Virus record (IMG/VR): IMGVR_UViG_3300023179_000031
Coordinates: 58,467 to 122,466 of that record
Length of the DNA stretch: 64,000 nucleotides
Reading direction: 5' to 3' (one strand)
DNA from: a virus
Below the pieces are notes generated by a model, which had not been told where the DNA came from, ran no database searches, and saw nothing but the letters and a program-made list of their open reading frames with translations. The translations under genes were made by a program, and so were the position numbers. Below, piece after piece: positions 8,528 through 17,437 of this stretch. The stretch's first letter is position 1. Every line of letters starts with the position of its first letter.

Positions 8528-10097
8528 TGTAAATATTGATTATAACTGCAAAAAGACTTGGGGATTGTTTGCTGAAGGCAAGACCAAAGGGATCTTTCAG
8601 CTAGAAAGTAACCTTGGGAAATCATGGTCTAAAAAACTAGCTCCGACAAATCTAGAAGAGCTATCAGCATTGATTGCTATCATTAGGCCGGGAACTCTTA
8701 AAGCATTTGTCGATGGCAAGAGCATGACGCAGCACTATGTTGATAGAAAGCATGGTAGAGAAGAAGTAACTTATTTGCATGAATCTCTAGAAGAAATATT
8801 AAAGCCAACATATGGTGTGCTTGTGTACCAAGAGCAGTCAATGCGTATTGCACAAAAAGTTGCTGGATTTAATCTTCAAGAGGCTGACGTTTTACGCAAG
8901 GCAATCGGTAAGAAAAAGGCCGACCTCATGAATGAAGTAAAGAAGTCATTTATAGAGGGTTCTCAAAAAGTTGGAATAGTTACTAAAGAAGAAGCAGAGC
9001 AAATCTTTGGATGGATCGAAAAGTCTGCACGATATGCTTTTAATAAATCTCATAGCGTTTCATATGCAATGTGTTCGTATTGGAGTGCATATTATAAAGC
9101 GCATTACACTCCTCAGTTTTTTCTATCGTATCTACACTATGCAAATGAAAAGCAAGATCCACATAGAGAAATATATGAGCTTATCTCAGAGGCAAAATTA
9201 TTTGACATTCAATTAAGAACTCCAAATATTACAAATTTTAGTAACAAGTTTGTTCTTAGGGAAAACAATAAGATTTATTTTGGTGTAAAGGATATAAAGT
9301 CATTAACTGGCAAAACCGGCGATGCTCTTGAAGAAGCTATAAAACTAGCAGAGCAAGCATCTGGAAAAAAAATATCATCTTTTTCTTGGTTAGATGTTCT
9401 TGTATTTTTTAGTCCATATGTTAATTCTACATCTTTTAAAGCTTTAGCGTCTGTTGGATTTTTTAGGGGCTTTAAGGAAAAAGTATCTCGCAATAAAGCA
9501 TTGTATGATTATGATATATTTAAGACTTTAACAAAGGCTGAACAGACTTGGATATCAAACAACTACGAAGCTAAAAAGTGGACATCATTCGTAGAGTGCC
9601 TTAAAGACTTGGCACCAACTAAAAAAGAGGGCGGTGGCACAAGCAAAGTTGACAGAAAACAGGCTATTACAAATGAGATACAGCTACTTATTGATCCACC
9701 ATACGATCTTGAAGATGATGCAGGCTGGATTATTGATCAAGAAACAAAGTTCTTAGGTTGTCCGGTAACATTGTCTAGAATTGAAACATCTGATAGCTCT
9801 GCCGCAAACACTACTTGCAAAGAAATTATCAATGGTAAAAAGGGTAAGGATTTGTGTGTTGTGGCAAATATACAAAGGTTATCAGATTATACGATAACCA
9901 AGGGCGAATCAAAGGGGCAAATCATGTCATTTCTAACCATAGAAGATGAATCATGTATGCTTGATAGCGTGATTGTGTTTCCTCAAGTAAAAGAGAAATA
10001 TAGATATGTATTATACGAAGGTAACAATCTAATTTTTTGTGGATCTGTAACAGGTCAAGACAATGCGTTTATTGTCAACAAGATTCATGAAATTTGA
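8517..10097 (+). CDS. dnaE: DNA polymerase III alpha, C-terminal half (fingers, beta-binding region, OB fold)
   Basis: The protein begins a few residues before FQLES (27-31) and continues with IRPGTL, RKHGREEVTY and the fingers segment GVLVYQEQSM ... EADVLRKAIGKKK, in the same order as intact DnaE. The last ~90 residues are an OB-fold (VVANIQRLSDYTITKGE ... FLTIEDE). No catalytic Asp is present, so it needs the N-terminal half at 5521-7125. I chose ATG 8517, with GGTGGA upstream and overlap with the exonuclease end, over an in-frame TTG at 8487. No intein residues are seen at the start, so the halves probably associate without splicing. Confidence 0.88.
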   Translation: MSNNVNIDYNCKKTWGLFAEGKTKGIFQLESNLGKSWSKKLAPTNLEELSALIAIIRPGTLKAFVDGKSMTQHYVDRKHGREEVTYLHESLEEILKPTYGVLVYQEQSMRIAQKVAGFNLQEADVLRKAIGKKKADLMNEVKKSFIEGSQKVGIVTKEEAEQIFGWIEKSARYAFNKSHSVSYAMCSYWSAYYKAHYTPQFFLSYLHYANEKQDPHREIYELISEAKLFDIQLRTPNITNFSNKFVLRENNKIYFGVKDIKSLTGKTGDALEEAIKLAEQASGKKISSFSWLDVLVFFSPYVNSTSFKALASVGFFRGFKEKVSRNKALYDYDIFKTLTKAEQTWISNNYEAKKWTSFVECLKDLAPTKKEGGGTSKVDRKQAITNEIQLLIDPPYDLEDDAGWIIDQETKFLGCPVTLSRIETSDSSAANTTCKEIINGKKGKDLCVVANIQRLSDYTITKGESKGQIMSFLTIEDESCMLDSVIVFPQVKEKYRYVLYEGNNLIFCGSVTGQDNAFIVNKIHEI

Positions 10098-10098
10098 G

Positions 10099-10127
10099 TT
10101 GTCTTTTTGGCTTGTATCAGCTAATAT
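10099..10127 (+). promoter_or_regulatory. Sigma70-like promoter before ssb
   Basis: TTGTCT (10099-10104) and TAATAT (10122-10127) are 17 bp apart, each matching four of six consensus bases. The predicted transcript would start near 10134, with a GGAG ribosome site at 10137-10140 and ATG at 10146, a very short leader. Confidence 0.4.
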
Positions 10128-10131
10128 ACAA
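10112..10131. promoter_or_regulatory. Inverted repeat over the ssb -10 region (possible operator)
   Basis: TTGTAT (10112-10117) and ATACAA (10126-10131) are perfect inverted 6-mers separated by 8 bp and overlap the putative -10 box. A dimeric regulator bound here would block the promoter. Six-base arms in AT-rich DNA can arise by chance. Confidence 0.3.
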
Positions 10132-10145
10132 AGATTGGAGAAGAT

Positions 10146-10460
10146 ATGAATATCTGTTCATTTACGGGTTATCTAGTAGAAAACCCAAAAATTTCTATAA
10201 TAGACAATGTGGTGTTGGCGGAATTTACGATAGTAGTCTATACTTATAGAAGAACCAAAAGCACTGGCGAGAAGAGTAGAACGCCAACTTTTTTAAGATG
10301 CGAAGCTTGGCATACTGGTGCTGAAACTTTAGAAAAATTTGCAACCAAAGGAACCAAGATTACAGTTATAGCATCTGCTAAAAATATTTCCAAAGAAAAT
10401 CGTGGAATAGTTTTTAGAATCAATGAATTCGATCTTTGCAACCAAGATTTTGAGGATTAA
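10146..10460 (+). CDS. ssb: Single-stranded DNA-binding protein
   Basis: This 104-aa OB-fold protein has the SSB pattern: an N-terminal FTGYLVENPKI strand pair, RTPTFLRCEAW (SSB strand with Trp) and a final RINEFDLC strand. It would coat single-stranded DNA during replication and recombination. It has only a very short acidic tail (NQDFED) after the OB fold, shorter than bacterial SSB tails, which bind partner proteins. It follows the polymerase gene behind a possible promoter, with a GGAG ribosome site. Confidence 0.8.
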   Translation: MNICSFTGYLVENPKISIIDNVVLAEFTIVVYTYRRTKSTGEKSRTPTFLRCEAWHTGAETLEKFATKGTKITVIASAKNISKENRGIVFRINEFDLCNQDFED

Positions 10461-10462
10461 TA

Positions 10463-12124
10463 ATGAGAAAGAAAAGGATTCTATTTTGCAGCGAAGCAAC
10501 GTTTCTCAATACTGGATATGCAACATATACTAGAGAAGTATTGAATTATTTGCATGGAACAGGTAAATATGAGTTGGCAGAGCTAGCTGCATATGGCGAA
10601 AGAAATGATCCAAGAGCTAGATCTATTCCTTGGCGTTTTTATGGTGTAACACCGCCAAAAGAAGCTAGCGACGAAGAAAAACAAAGATATGCCTCTATTC
10701 CAACAAATCAGTTTGGAGAATATGCTTTTGAAGGTGTATGTCTAGATTTTCGTCCAGATATAGTTTGTGATATTAGAGACTTCTGGATGTTAGATTTTGC
10801 TGAAAGATCTCCATATAGAAACTTTTTTAAGTGGGCTATTATGCCAACTGTTGATGCTGCACCGCAAGCAAGGCAGTGGATAGCAACATATCAATCTGCT
10901 GATGCATGTTTTACTTATTCAGATTGGGCTGGAGAAGTTCTCAAAAAACAATCTGGTGGATTAATTAATTACTTAGGAAGCGCACCACCTTCTGCTCATG
11001 CTGCTTATCAACCAATTCAAAATACAGATAGCCTAAGAGAATATTTTAATATAGATCCAGATACAAATATTATCGGAACAGTTATGCGTAATCAAAGACG
11101 CAAATTATATCCAGATTTATTTGCTGCATTTAGAATGCTATTAGATAAAGTTGAAGACAAGCATAAGTATATACTATATTGTCATACTAGTTATCCAGAC
11201 ATGGGCTGGGACTTTCCAGAATTACTACAACAATATGAGTTGTCTTCTCATGTTATGTTTACATATGTTTGTCCAGATACTGGAAAGCCATTTCCATCTA
11301 GATTTAGAGGAGCTATAGCACAGTCTCCATTTACTGGAAAGTATAACTGTGCAATGTCAAATGTAAAAACTGGACTTAGCTATGAAGATCTTTCAGTAAT
11401 TATAAATCTATTTGACATATATGTTCAGTATGCTAACTGTGAAGGTTTTGGATTGCCACAAGTTGAGGCTGCTGCCTGTGCAGTTCCAGTAATGGGTACT
11501 GATTATTCAGCGATGGAAAGTGTACTAAGGCAACTTGGCGGTATTCCAATTAAGCCAAAGGCTCTATACAAAGAGCTTGAAACAGGATGTTTTAGAGCAG
11601 TTCCAGACAATGAATTAGCTGCACAAAAGCTATTTGAGTTTTTCCAGCAACCAAAAAATCTAAGAAAAAGAATGGGATTTAATACAAGACAGGCATTTTT
11701 AGAACATTTCCAATGGGATAAAACTGGATCAATGTGGGAAAACTATTTTGATAGTGTTGAGATTCAGCCAGAAGAAAAAACTTGGAAGTCTTTTCCTCGT
11801 ATTAATTATCCAAAGCCAAAACCACGGCAGCTTCCAGAAGGTATTTCCCATGAAGAGTTATCCAAGTGGCTAATAACAGATGTTCTCTGTGAACCAGAAA
11901 AAGTTAATTCTTTTATGCACGCTAGATTAACAAGAGATTTAATGTATAGATGCTCTACCGCAACAACCGGTGGAATGTATTTCAATGAAAGTTCTGCAAA
12001 TTTTGATGCTAAAAACATAAGGAACCCATTTAATTTTGATATGGCGTATGAACATATGGCTGCTTTGTGTCATAGAAGAAATAATTGGGAACAAAAAAGA
12101 GCGGAGGCGTTTGGTCTATCATGA
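10463..12124 (+). CDS. GT-B glycosyltransferase (GT4-like), first gene of glycan block
   Basis: This 553-aa protein has a GT-B layout. The C-terminal nucleotide-sugar site shows the E-x7-E pattern (CEGFGLPQVEAAACAVPVMG, residues about 325-345). Around residue 210 is MRNQRRKLYPDLFAAF, the segment starting the second Rossmann domain. It should transfer a sugar from an activated donor. Donor and acceptor are unknown. The C-terminal ~110 residues after the GT core are an extra region without a recognised domain. It begins 3 bases after ssb and overlaps the next gene by ATGA, starting a run of eight coupled genes. Confidence 0.75.
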   Translation: MRKKRILFCSEATFLNTGYATYTREVLNYLHGTGKYELAELAAYGERNDPRARSIPWRFYGVTPPKEASDEEKQRYASIPTNQFGEYAFEGVCLDFRPDIVCDIRDFWMLDFAERSPYRNFFKWAIMPTVDAAPQARQWIATYQSADACFTYSDWAGEVLKKQSGGLINYLGSAPPSAHAAYQPIQNTDSLREYFNIDPDTNIIGTVMRNQRRKLYPDLFAAFRMLLDKVEDKHKYILYCHTSYPDMGWDFPELLQQYELSSHVMFTYVCPDTGKPFPSRFRGAIAQSPFTGKYNCAMSNVKTGLSYEDLSVIINLFDIYVQYANCEGFGLPQVEAAACAVPVMGTDYSAMESVLRQLGGIPIKPKALYKELETGCFRAVPDNELAAQKLFEFFQQPKNLRKRMGFNTRQAFLEHFQWDKTGSMWENYFDSVEIQPEEKTWKSFPRINYPKPKPRQLPEGISHEELSKWLITDVLCEPEKVNSFMHARLTRDLMYRCSTATTGGMYFNESSANFDAKNIRNPFNFDMAYEHMAALCHRRNNWEQKRAEAFGLS

Positions 12125-13233
12125 AAATATTGTATATAGCACATTACAAAGAGGGTAGTGGGTGGTCTAGGGCTGCTCTAGATTATATCTTAGCTTTAGA
12201 TCAAAATGGTTTTGATGTAGTTTGTAGGAATGTACAGTTAACATCTACTGAGCATCCCGTACCAGAGAGAATACATGAATTAGAATCTAAACCTTTAACT
12301 GGGGTTGATGTTTGCATACAGCATCTTCTTCCTCATCATATGATTGGGACTAAAAAATTCAAAAAAAATATCGGCGTTTTTGTTAGCGAGACAGATAGTA
12401 TAAAACACACATCTTGGTTTACATTTCTAGCAAACGTTGATCAAATTTGGGTTCCAAATTCTGATAATAAACTAAGGCTAACTACGGATGGTTTTAAAAA
12501 TGTTGAAGTTGTTCCATACGCTTTTGATCTATCAAATTATAAAGACAGGCCAAAAATAAATCTTTATAGTGCTAACAATAAGTTCAAGTTTTATTATATT
12601 GGCGATCTAAATGATAGAAAGAATTTAGCAGGAATTATAAGGGCATTTAATAGTGAGTTTTGTAATGGTGAGCCAGTAAGTCTAGTTATTAAAATAAGAA
12701 AGTATGGCGTACAACCAAAGCAATTGCATGATGCTTTCGTGAAGTTTTCTCAGCAGATAAAATCTCAGTTAAGAATTCATAAGAAGCTAGAACACTATCC
12801 ATCAGAGATAGTAATAACAGCAGATGCTGGAGATGATGTTATACATAGTTTACATAATACATGTGATTGTTTTGTTGGTCTTTCTCATGGCGAAGGCTGG
12901 TCTATACCAGCGTTTGAATCAATGTGCTATGGTAAAACTCCCATATGTAGCAATGAAGGTGGACCAAAAGAATTTATAGACGCTAATGATATTAATACCG
13001 GCTCTTTAATTGATGGGGTATACTCTGTCTGTTCTCAGAATGATCCAGCTTTTGGCGATATTTTTACAGGTAGAGAAAACTGGTTTCAACCAAGCGAACA
13101 ATTAGCCAAAAAAGCTATGAGGTTTTACTACGAAAATTCTCACAAGATAGATAGATCTATCGGATTAAAAACAGCAGAAAAGTTTAGTTATCAAAATATA
13201 GCTAAGAAAATAAAGGATGTTCTAGATGAGTAA
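12121..13233 (+). CDS. GT-B glycosyltransferase (GT4-like)
   Basis: The N-terminus MKILYIAHYKEGSGWSRAAL is a typical GT-B nucleotide-fold start with an acceptor-site Gly-rich turn. The C-terminal GEGWSIPAFESMCYGKTPIC (about residues 256-275) is the E-x7-E donor site. I chose ATG 12121, which overlaps the previous stop as ATGA, over an upstream in-frame codon at 12085. It probably adds a sugar to the same glycan as its neighbours. Donor specificity is not visible. Confidence 0.78.
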   Translation: MKILYIAHYKEGSGWSRAALDYILALDQNGFDVVCRNVQLTSTEHPVPERIHELESKPLTGVDVCIQHLLPHHMIGTKKFKKNIGVFVSETDSIKHTSWFTFLANVDQIWVPNSDNKLRLTTDGFKNVEVVPYAFDLSNYKDRPKINLYSANNKFKFYYIGDLNDRKNLAGIIRAFNSEFCNGEPVSLVIKIRKYGVQPKQLHDAFVKFSQQIKSQLRIHKKLEHYPSEIVITADAGDDVIHSLHNTCDCFVGLSHGEGWSIPAFESMCYGKTPICSNEGGPKEFIDANDINTGSLIDGVYSVCSQNDPAFGDIFTGRENWFQPSEQLAKKAMRFYYENSHKIDRSIGLKTAEKFSYQNIAKKIKDVLDE

Positions 13234-14212
13234 AGTAAAAAGAATTATAGATTTAGCTAATAGGGAAGTTGATAATAAGATATATAACATCTTAACATTC
13301 CCAACACATGAAAGATACGAAACACAGTTAGCAAAAACTGGACATAATTTTTATGCTCTAAATATTAAGGATGCAAAAAAGTGGAATGAGGGTCAGACCC
13401 CGATCCCTATAAACTATCATATGCTACCAGAAAACAAGATATGTGAATTTTTGAATTATGATTTCATCTTGGTGCAAAGTAGATATTGGCAGTATGAAAT
13501 TGCTTCTAATATTAATAGAAGTTTGCAGCTTCCAATGATCGTATTGGATCACACTTTGCCACCAGAACTTTCAGAAAATCAACTAGAAGTATTAAGAAGT
13601 ATGTACGGAAATGTTAATGTTTTTATATCTGAGTTTTCACAAAACTCTTGGAACATCAACGCCAACTCTTTAGTAATTCATCATGGGATTGATAGTAACT
13701 TATTTAGTCCAAAAAATATTAAAAAAAATAAGTATGTCTTGACGGTTGCAAACGATTTCATCAAAAGAAATTACTGTCTTCATTATGACCTATGGTGTGA
13801 ATTAACCGATGGACTTGATAGCAGAGTTGTTGGAGAGACAGAGGGTTTATCCAAATCAGCTTCATCTATCGATGAGCTAGTTGAAGAATATAACAAATGT
13901 CAAGTATATTTTAATACATCAACAACCCCAATTCCTATGTCATTACTTGAAGCAATGTCGTGTGGGTGTGCTGTAGTTACTGTCAACGCTAGCATGATGC
14001 CAGAGATCATTAAAAATGGCGTCAATGGATTTATTACCAACGATAAAGATGAGCTTAAGAAATATCTAGTTGAAATTTTGAATAATGATGATCTCAGGGA
14101 AACTCTAGGCAATAATGCTAGAAAAACAATACTAGAGAAATTTTCTGAACAAGCTTTTATCGACAAATGGAATTCAGTCTTTGATAATATTTATGAGGTA
14201 TCAACACTATGA
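13226..14212 (+). CDS. GT-B glycosyltransferase with altered E-x7-E motif
   Basis: GT4-like C-terminal features are present (SLLEAMSCGCAVVTVNASMMPEII, about residues 240-263, then NGVNGFI). The first Glu of the E-x7-E donor motif is replaced (TTPIPMSLLEAMSCG), so activity or donor choice may differ. HHGIDSNLFSP near residue 155 is the usual segment before the second Rossmann domain. It overlaps the preceding gene by 8 bases and the next by ATGA. Confidence 0.7.
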   Translation: MSKVKRIIDLANREVDNKIYNILTFPTHERYETQLAKTGHNFYALNIKDAKKWNEGQTPIPINYHMLPENKICEFLNYDFILVQSRYWQYEIASNINRSLQLPMIVLDHTLPPELSENQLEVLRSMYGNVNVFISEFSQNSWNINANSLVIHHGIDSNLFSPKNIKKNKYVLTVANDFIKRNYCLHYDLWCELTDGLDSRVVGETEGLSKSASSIDELVEEYNKCQVYFNTSTTPIPMSLLEAMSCGCAVVTVNASMMPEIIKNGVNGFITNDKDELKKYLVEILNNDDLRETLGNNARKTILEKFSEQAFIDKWNSVFDNIYEVSTL

Positions 14213-14640
14213 AAATACAGATTGTTAACAACGACAATGAGTCTATAGATGGGTTTATTGCTCTAAAAATTAGCGACAATATTAAGCAAGATCTTGGCAA
14301 GATTGTGGATAATTCTTGTACTGAGCTTTTGGTATTAGATGTCATTAATTCTTTCAAATATAATGAATCAATAGAATTTTTACTCACTCTACTAAAAAAG
14401 GTAAGAATAAATGGGAATATACTCTTAAAAGGAGTTAGCTCGCTATCACTATCTCATGCAATTCTTAATGAGTTAATAAACTCTGAAGAAGGTAGCAGTG
14501 TAATTGAGAATATCAAGTCTATTCATGATCATAGAGATATTGTCAATTTACTAGAGGCTAATAACTTCACTGTTAATACTATAATGCTTGGTGGCGTATC
14601 ATATGAATTAGGGGCAACAAGGTCTAAAAATGTATCATGA
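14209..14640 (+). CDS. Small protein of the glycan block, possibly a degenerate methyltransferase
   Basis: The 143-aa protein resembles the second half of a small SAM-dependent methyltransferase: a hydrophobic strand with Asp (ELLVLDVINSF), then LLKKVRINGNILLKGVS and a terminal IMLGGVSYELGA. The glycine-rich SAM-binding loop expected near the N-terminus is not seen, so it may be inactive or a different Rossmann-like protein. It lies between a glycosyltransferase and a nucleotidyltransferase, overlapping both by four bases (ATGA). Confidence 0.4.
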   Translation: MKIQIVNNDNESIDGFIALKISDNIKQDLGKIVDNSCTELLVLDVINSFKYNESIEFLLTLLKKVRINGNILLKGVSSLSLSHAILNELINSEEGSSVIENIKSIHDHRDIVNLLEANNFTVNTIMLGGVSYELGATRSKNVS

Positions 14641-15377
14641 TTTCGAAGAACAAATTTATTACATCACCAAAGGCTTCTAAAGTAGCTGATGCGAAACCTT
14701 TAGTTACAGTAATATTATTATGCGATAATCCCGGATATAGAATGAAATCTTATGGTCCAGCTTCATTAATTTCATTTAAGAATAAGAGATTAATAGATCT
14801 ACAAATAGATGCTATAAAAAAGGTGTTTAGCAATTATGAGATTATAGTATGTGCTGGATTTGATGCTGATAAAGTATGCAAATATATAAAGCAAAAGTAT
14901 AAAAACAGTAATATAAGGATAGTAGAAAATCAAATATTTTCTAGCTCAAATTCTTGTGAAAGCGCTAGATTATCGCTAAATAATACTAATAATGATCGTA
15001 TTCTTATTTGTGATGGCAGTTTGTATTTTACGCATCAAACACTAGAACAAATAAACCTAAATGAATCAAGCGTTTTTACTGAGATTTGTAAACAGGATAA
15101 TTTAGAGGTTGGCGTAAACGTAAATGAGCATGGTATCATTGAGCATTTTTCTTTTGGTGCAAATCATACTTGGTCTGAGATTTGTTTTTTACAAAACCAT
15201 GAGTCCATAGAATCATTAAGAAGAATACTAACATCTTTTGACAAAAGCAAATTTGTGTTTGAAGCATTGAATGACCTAATACAAACCAAGCATACACTAA
15301 AAAGAATTATTAATGAATACAGTCTACACAAGATAAATAATTTGAAGATTTATCATCAGCTAAAGGAAGAAATATGA
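14637..15377 (+). CDS. Nucleotidyltransferase-like protein (sugar-nucleotide type)
   Basis: VTVILLCDNPGYRMKSYGPASLISFKNKRLID near the N-terminus has the shape of the NTP-transferase signature (strand, Gly/Arg-Met turn, then a Pro/Lys-Leu loop) and is followed by AIKKVFSNYEIIVCAGFDADKV, the second strand of that fold. The canonical G-G-x-G-x-R-M loop is altered (CDNPGYRM), so activity is uncertain. If active, it would make an NDP-sugar donor for the adjacent transferases. It overlaps both neighbours by ATGA. Confidence 0.55.
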   Translation: MISKNKFITSPKASKVADAKPLVTVILLCDNPGYRMKSYGPASLISFKNKRLIDLQIDAIKKVFSNYEIIVCAGFDADKVCKYIKQKYKNSNIRIVENQIFSSSNSCESARLSLNNTNNDRILICDGSLYFTHQTLEQINLNESSVFTEICKQDNLEVGVNVNEHGIIEHFSFGANHTWSEICFLQNHESIESLRRILTSFDKSKFVFEALNDLIQTKHTLKRIINEYSLHKINNLKIYHQLKEEI

Positions 15378-16231
15378 AATTTTTAATAGAGAATTATGCC
15401 GGTTATGATTCAACGCAGGCATTGTATTTTCATCAACATATAAATAATTATGAAGAACATTCTGCATTAATTAGACAAAATAACATGAGTCTCTTCGACT
15501 CGTTTGACACTATTGAGCCAGATGTTTACTTATGTTCCGCCCAAAAACTTTCAAAAGACGCTTTATTATACATCAAGCAAAATCCAGATAAAGATATAAA
15601 GTTAATAGTTTGTGTGGATGGAATTTCTGATGATGATATTCAATCTATAGATGGGGCAATAAAAAAGAGTGGCGTTAATTGTCATTTCTTCTTTACTTCT
15701 TCAAACGTATCAAATAAAATAAGAACTAGGTTGGTTCAGATTAGAAATGGTGTCGATATTAATTTGCAGCCATCTCTTAAAATAGACTACAATATTCAAA
15801 AAGCCATTATTGTGAATAAGGTTACAAAGATTAGAAACTATGATGGCACATTTCATGTTATATCAAATAATCCACAGCTAAAAGATAGCGTAGACTTTTA
15901 TCTACCAATTACCATGTTGGCATCGATTTATTCAAAATATGATGAGATAATATTTACAGATATACAAGAAAATTTGTCTCAATGCTTTTTTGATGCTATT
16001 TATCATGGTAAAAAGGTTTATTACGATATAGTAGATGAAGATCAATCTAAAAAAGCTGATGAAATCATTGATTTAATTCTAAAGGTTGGCAATGGATTAA
16101 ATTACAATAATCCTAATAAATTGATAGATTTTACAGATTTAAAAAAATATGTAATAGATAAACATTCATCAATTAATAGAACAAAAACCTTATTATCTCA
16201 ATTGCCACAGAAAGTAAAACAAAATGCTTGA
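15374..16231 (+). CDS. Putative glycosyltransferase-like protein of the glycan block
   Basis: No strong motif is recognised. The 285-aa sequence alternates strands and helices (PDVYLCSAQKLSKDALLYIK, IKLIVCVDGISDDDI). Its C-terminal half (DEIIFTDIQENLSQCFFDAIYHGKKVYYDI) resembles the donor-binding end of GT-B proteins, where a small-residue-rich helix precedes a strand. The call rests mainly on context. It lies between the nucleotidyltransferase and the RgpF-like gene, overlapping upstream by ATGA and downstream by 8 bases. Confidence 0.4.
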   Translation: MKFLIENYAGYDSTQALYFHQHINNYEEHSALIRQNNMSLFDSFDTIEPDVYLCSAQKLSKDALLYIKQNPDKDIKLIVCVDGISDDDIQSIDGAIKKSGVNCHFFFTSSNVSNKIRTRLVQIRNGVDINLQPSLKIDYNIQKAIIVNKVTKIRNYDGTFHVISNNPQLKDSVDFYLPITMLASIYSKYDEIIFTDIQENLSQCFFDAIYHGKKVYYDIVDEDQSKKADEIIDLILKVGNGLNYNNPNKLIDFTDLKKYVIDKHSSINRTKTLLSQLPQKVKQNA

Positions 16232-17000
16232 TAGTAACCTTTTTTCGGTACACCTTCACCTGTATTATAAAGAGCCATCAATATCTCTTCTTAACGCAAT
16301 AAGAAAAGGATGGGATGGAAAAGTATACATATCTGTAGTAACGGGCAATGAGAATAATGATGATATAATAAAGGTGGCAAAAGAGCTTTTTAAAGAAGTT
16401 ATTGTTGTAGAAAATGAAAACAGAGGCAACGACCAATATGGATTTTATAAGTCTTTCAAGAAAAATAATGATGAAACAGACTGGATTTTTTATGCACATG
16501 ACAAACATGAAAGTAAAATGGATTGGATGCATGAGCTAATAGCCCCCATGGTAAAACACACAGAAGCTATTAATCATTTAGCTAGTCAAGAAAAAATTGG
16601 TTTAATAGCTACAAAAACTGAACAATATACGTTCATTCAAATGACTGAAGAACAATTAAATCACTTAGGTGATAGTTGTTCTCCAGAAGAAAGAATTAAA
16701 ATCATACAATCTAAACAAACGCTTGTGTGGCTTAGAGAGCTACAGAGAGCTTTAGTAAAACAAAATGATCTTCAAAATATACATGATCCAAATTCATTAG
16801 TTTTCGTTGCTGGAAATATATTTTTAATCAGAAGAAGCATATTGCAAAAATGTCACAATTGTTTGCATGAAAACTTTTTTGATAGATATTATAGACCAGA
16901 TGGTGATGTTGGTCATGGACTAGAAAGATTCTATTTCTATGCGCCGCTATGTTTAAATTTCAATGTACAACTGGTTGGAGAGGAAGAAAATAATGATTAA
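16224..17000 (+). CDS. Rhamnan synthesis F (RgpF)-like protein
   Basis: The N-terminus has VHLHLYYKE (9-17), followed by DGKVYISVVTG and IVVENENRGNDQYGF (60-74). This order (HLHLYY, a strand with ISV, then an E-N-x-G-N-D motif) is that of the RgpF family linked to rhamnose-rich polysaccharides. A WIFYAHDKHES segment (around 88-98) may be a metal or acceptor site. The protein likely takes part in building or attaching a surface-type glycan. It overlaps the preceding gene by 8 bases. The next gene's start lies inside its last codons. Confidence 0.6.
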   Translation: MLDSNLFSVHLHLYYKEPSISLLNAIRKGWDGKVYISVVTGNENNDDIIKVAKELFKEVIVVENENRGNDQYGFYKSFKKNNDETDWIFYAHDKHESKMDWMHELIAPMVKHTEAINHLASQEKIGLIATKTEQYTFIQMTEEQLNHLGDSCSPEERIKIIQSKQTLVWLRELQRALVKQNDLQNIHDPNSLVFVAGNIFLIRRSILQKCHNCLHENFFDRYYRPDGDVGHGLERFYFYAPLCLNFNVQLVGEEENND

Positions 17001-17436
17001 TTTAGGAATATATTTACCACATCTTGGCGACAAGGTTCTGCTAGAACAATGCGTTAAAGAGATCAACAGGGGCAAAGAAAATAATTTAATATCTGATGCT
17101 AGTATTTTTTTTGATAATATTGGCGTAATAGATACTCCGATAAGCTGTGGTATATTTAATTCTACAGACTTATGGAACTTTCGTGGAAAGCTTTTAATGT
17201 TATCGGTAGAATGCGCTATTAAAACACTAAATATCATTAATGATATAGACATGTACTTTGGGTATGGATGGGGGGATAAAAATGTTTTTGCCACACTGAG
17301 TATAGTAGAACACGAAAAAATTCAAGCAATATGCAGGGTAAAAGAGCTTGAAGATGATTTTTACAGGATTACTGGAAAACGTAGCATAGGTCATTCTGAA
17401 AACTTAGAGGGTGTCATTGAGCTAATGACAAAATAA
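16993..17436 (+). CDS. Unknown protein, last gene of the glycan block
   Basis: The 147-aa product is not recognised. It has a hydrophobic N-terminus (MINLGIYLPHLGDKVLLEQC) and a NDIDMYFGYGWGDKNVF segment. I chose ATG 16993, which has GGAGAGGAAGA upstream and overlaps the preceding stop, over an in-frame ATG at 16963 that lacks a ribosome site. Its end is 1 base before a homing endonuclease gene, so 3' truncation of a longer ancestral gene by that insertion is possible but unproven. Confidence 0.5.
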   Translation: MINLGIYLPHLGDKVLLEQCVKEINRGKENNLISDASIFFDNIGVIDTPISCGIFNSTDLWNFRGKLLMLSVECAIKTLNIINDIDMYFGYGWGDKNVFATLSIVEHEKIQAICRVKELEDDFYRITGKRSIGHSENLEGVIELMTK

Positions 17437-17437
17437 A

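Noticed and set aside
7100-8530. Split intein joining the polymerase halves
   Set aside because: The N-half ends in a Cys-Val before its stop, but no intein N- or C-terminal blocks follow or precede either half.
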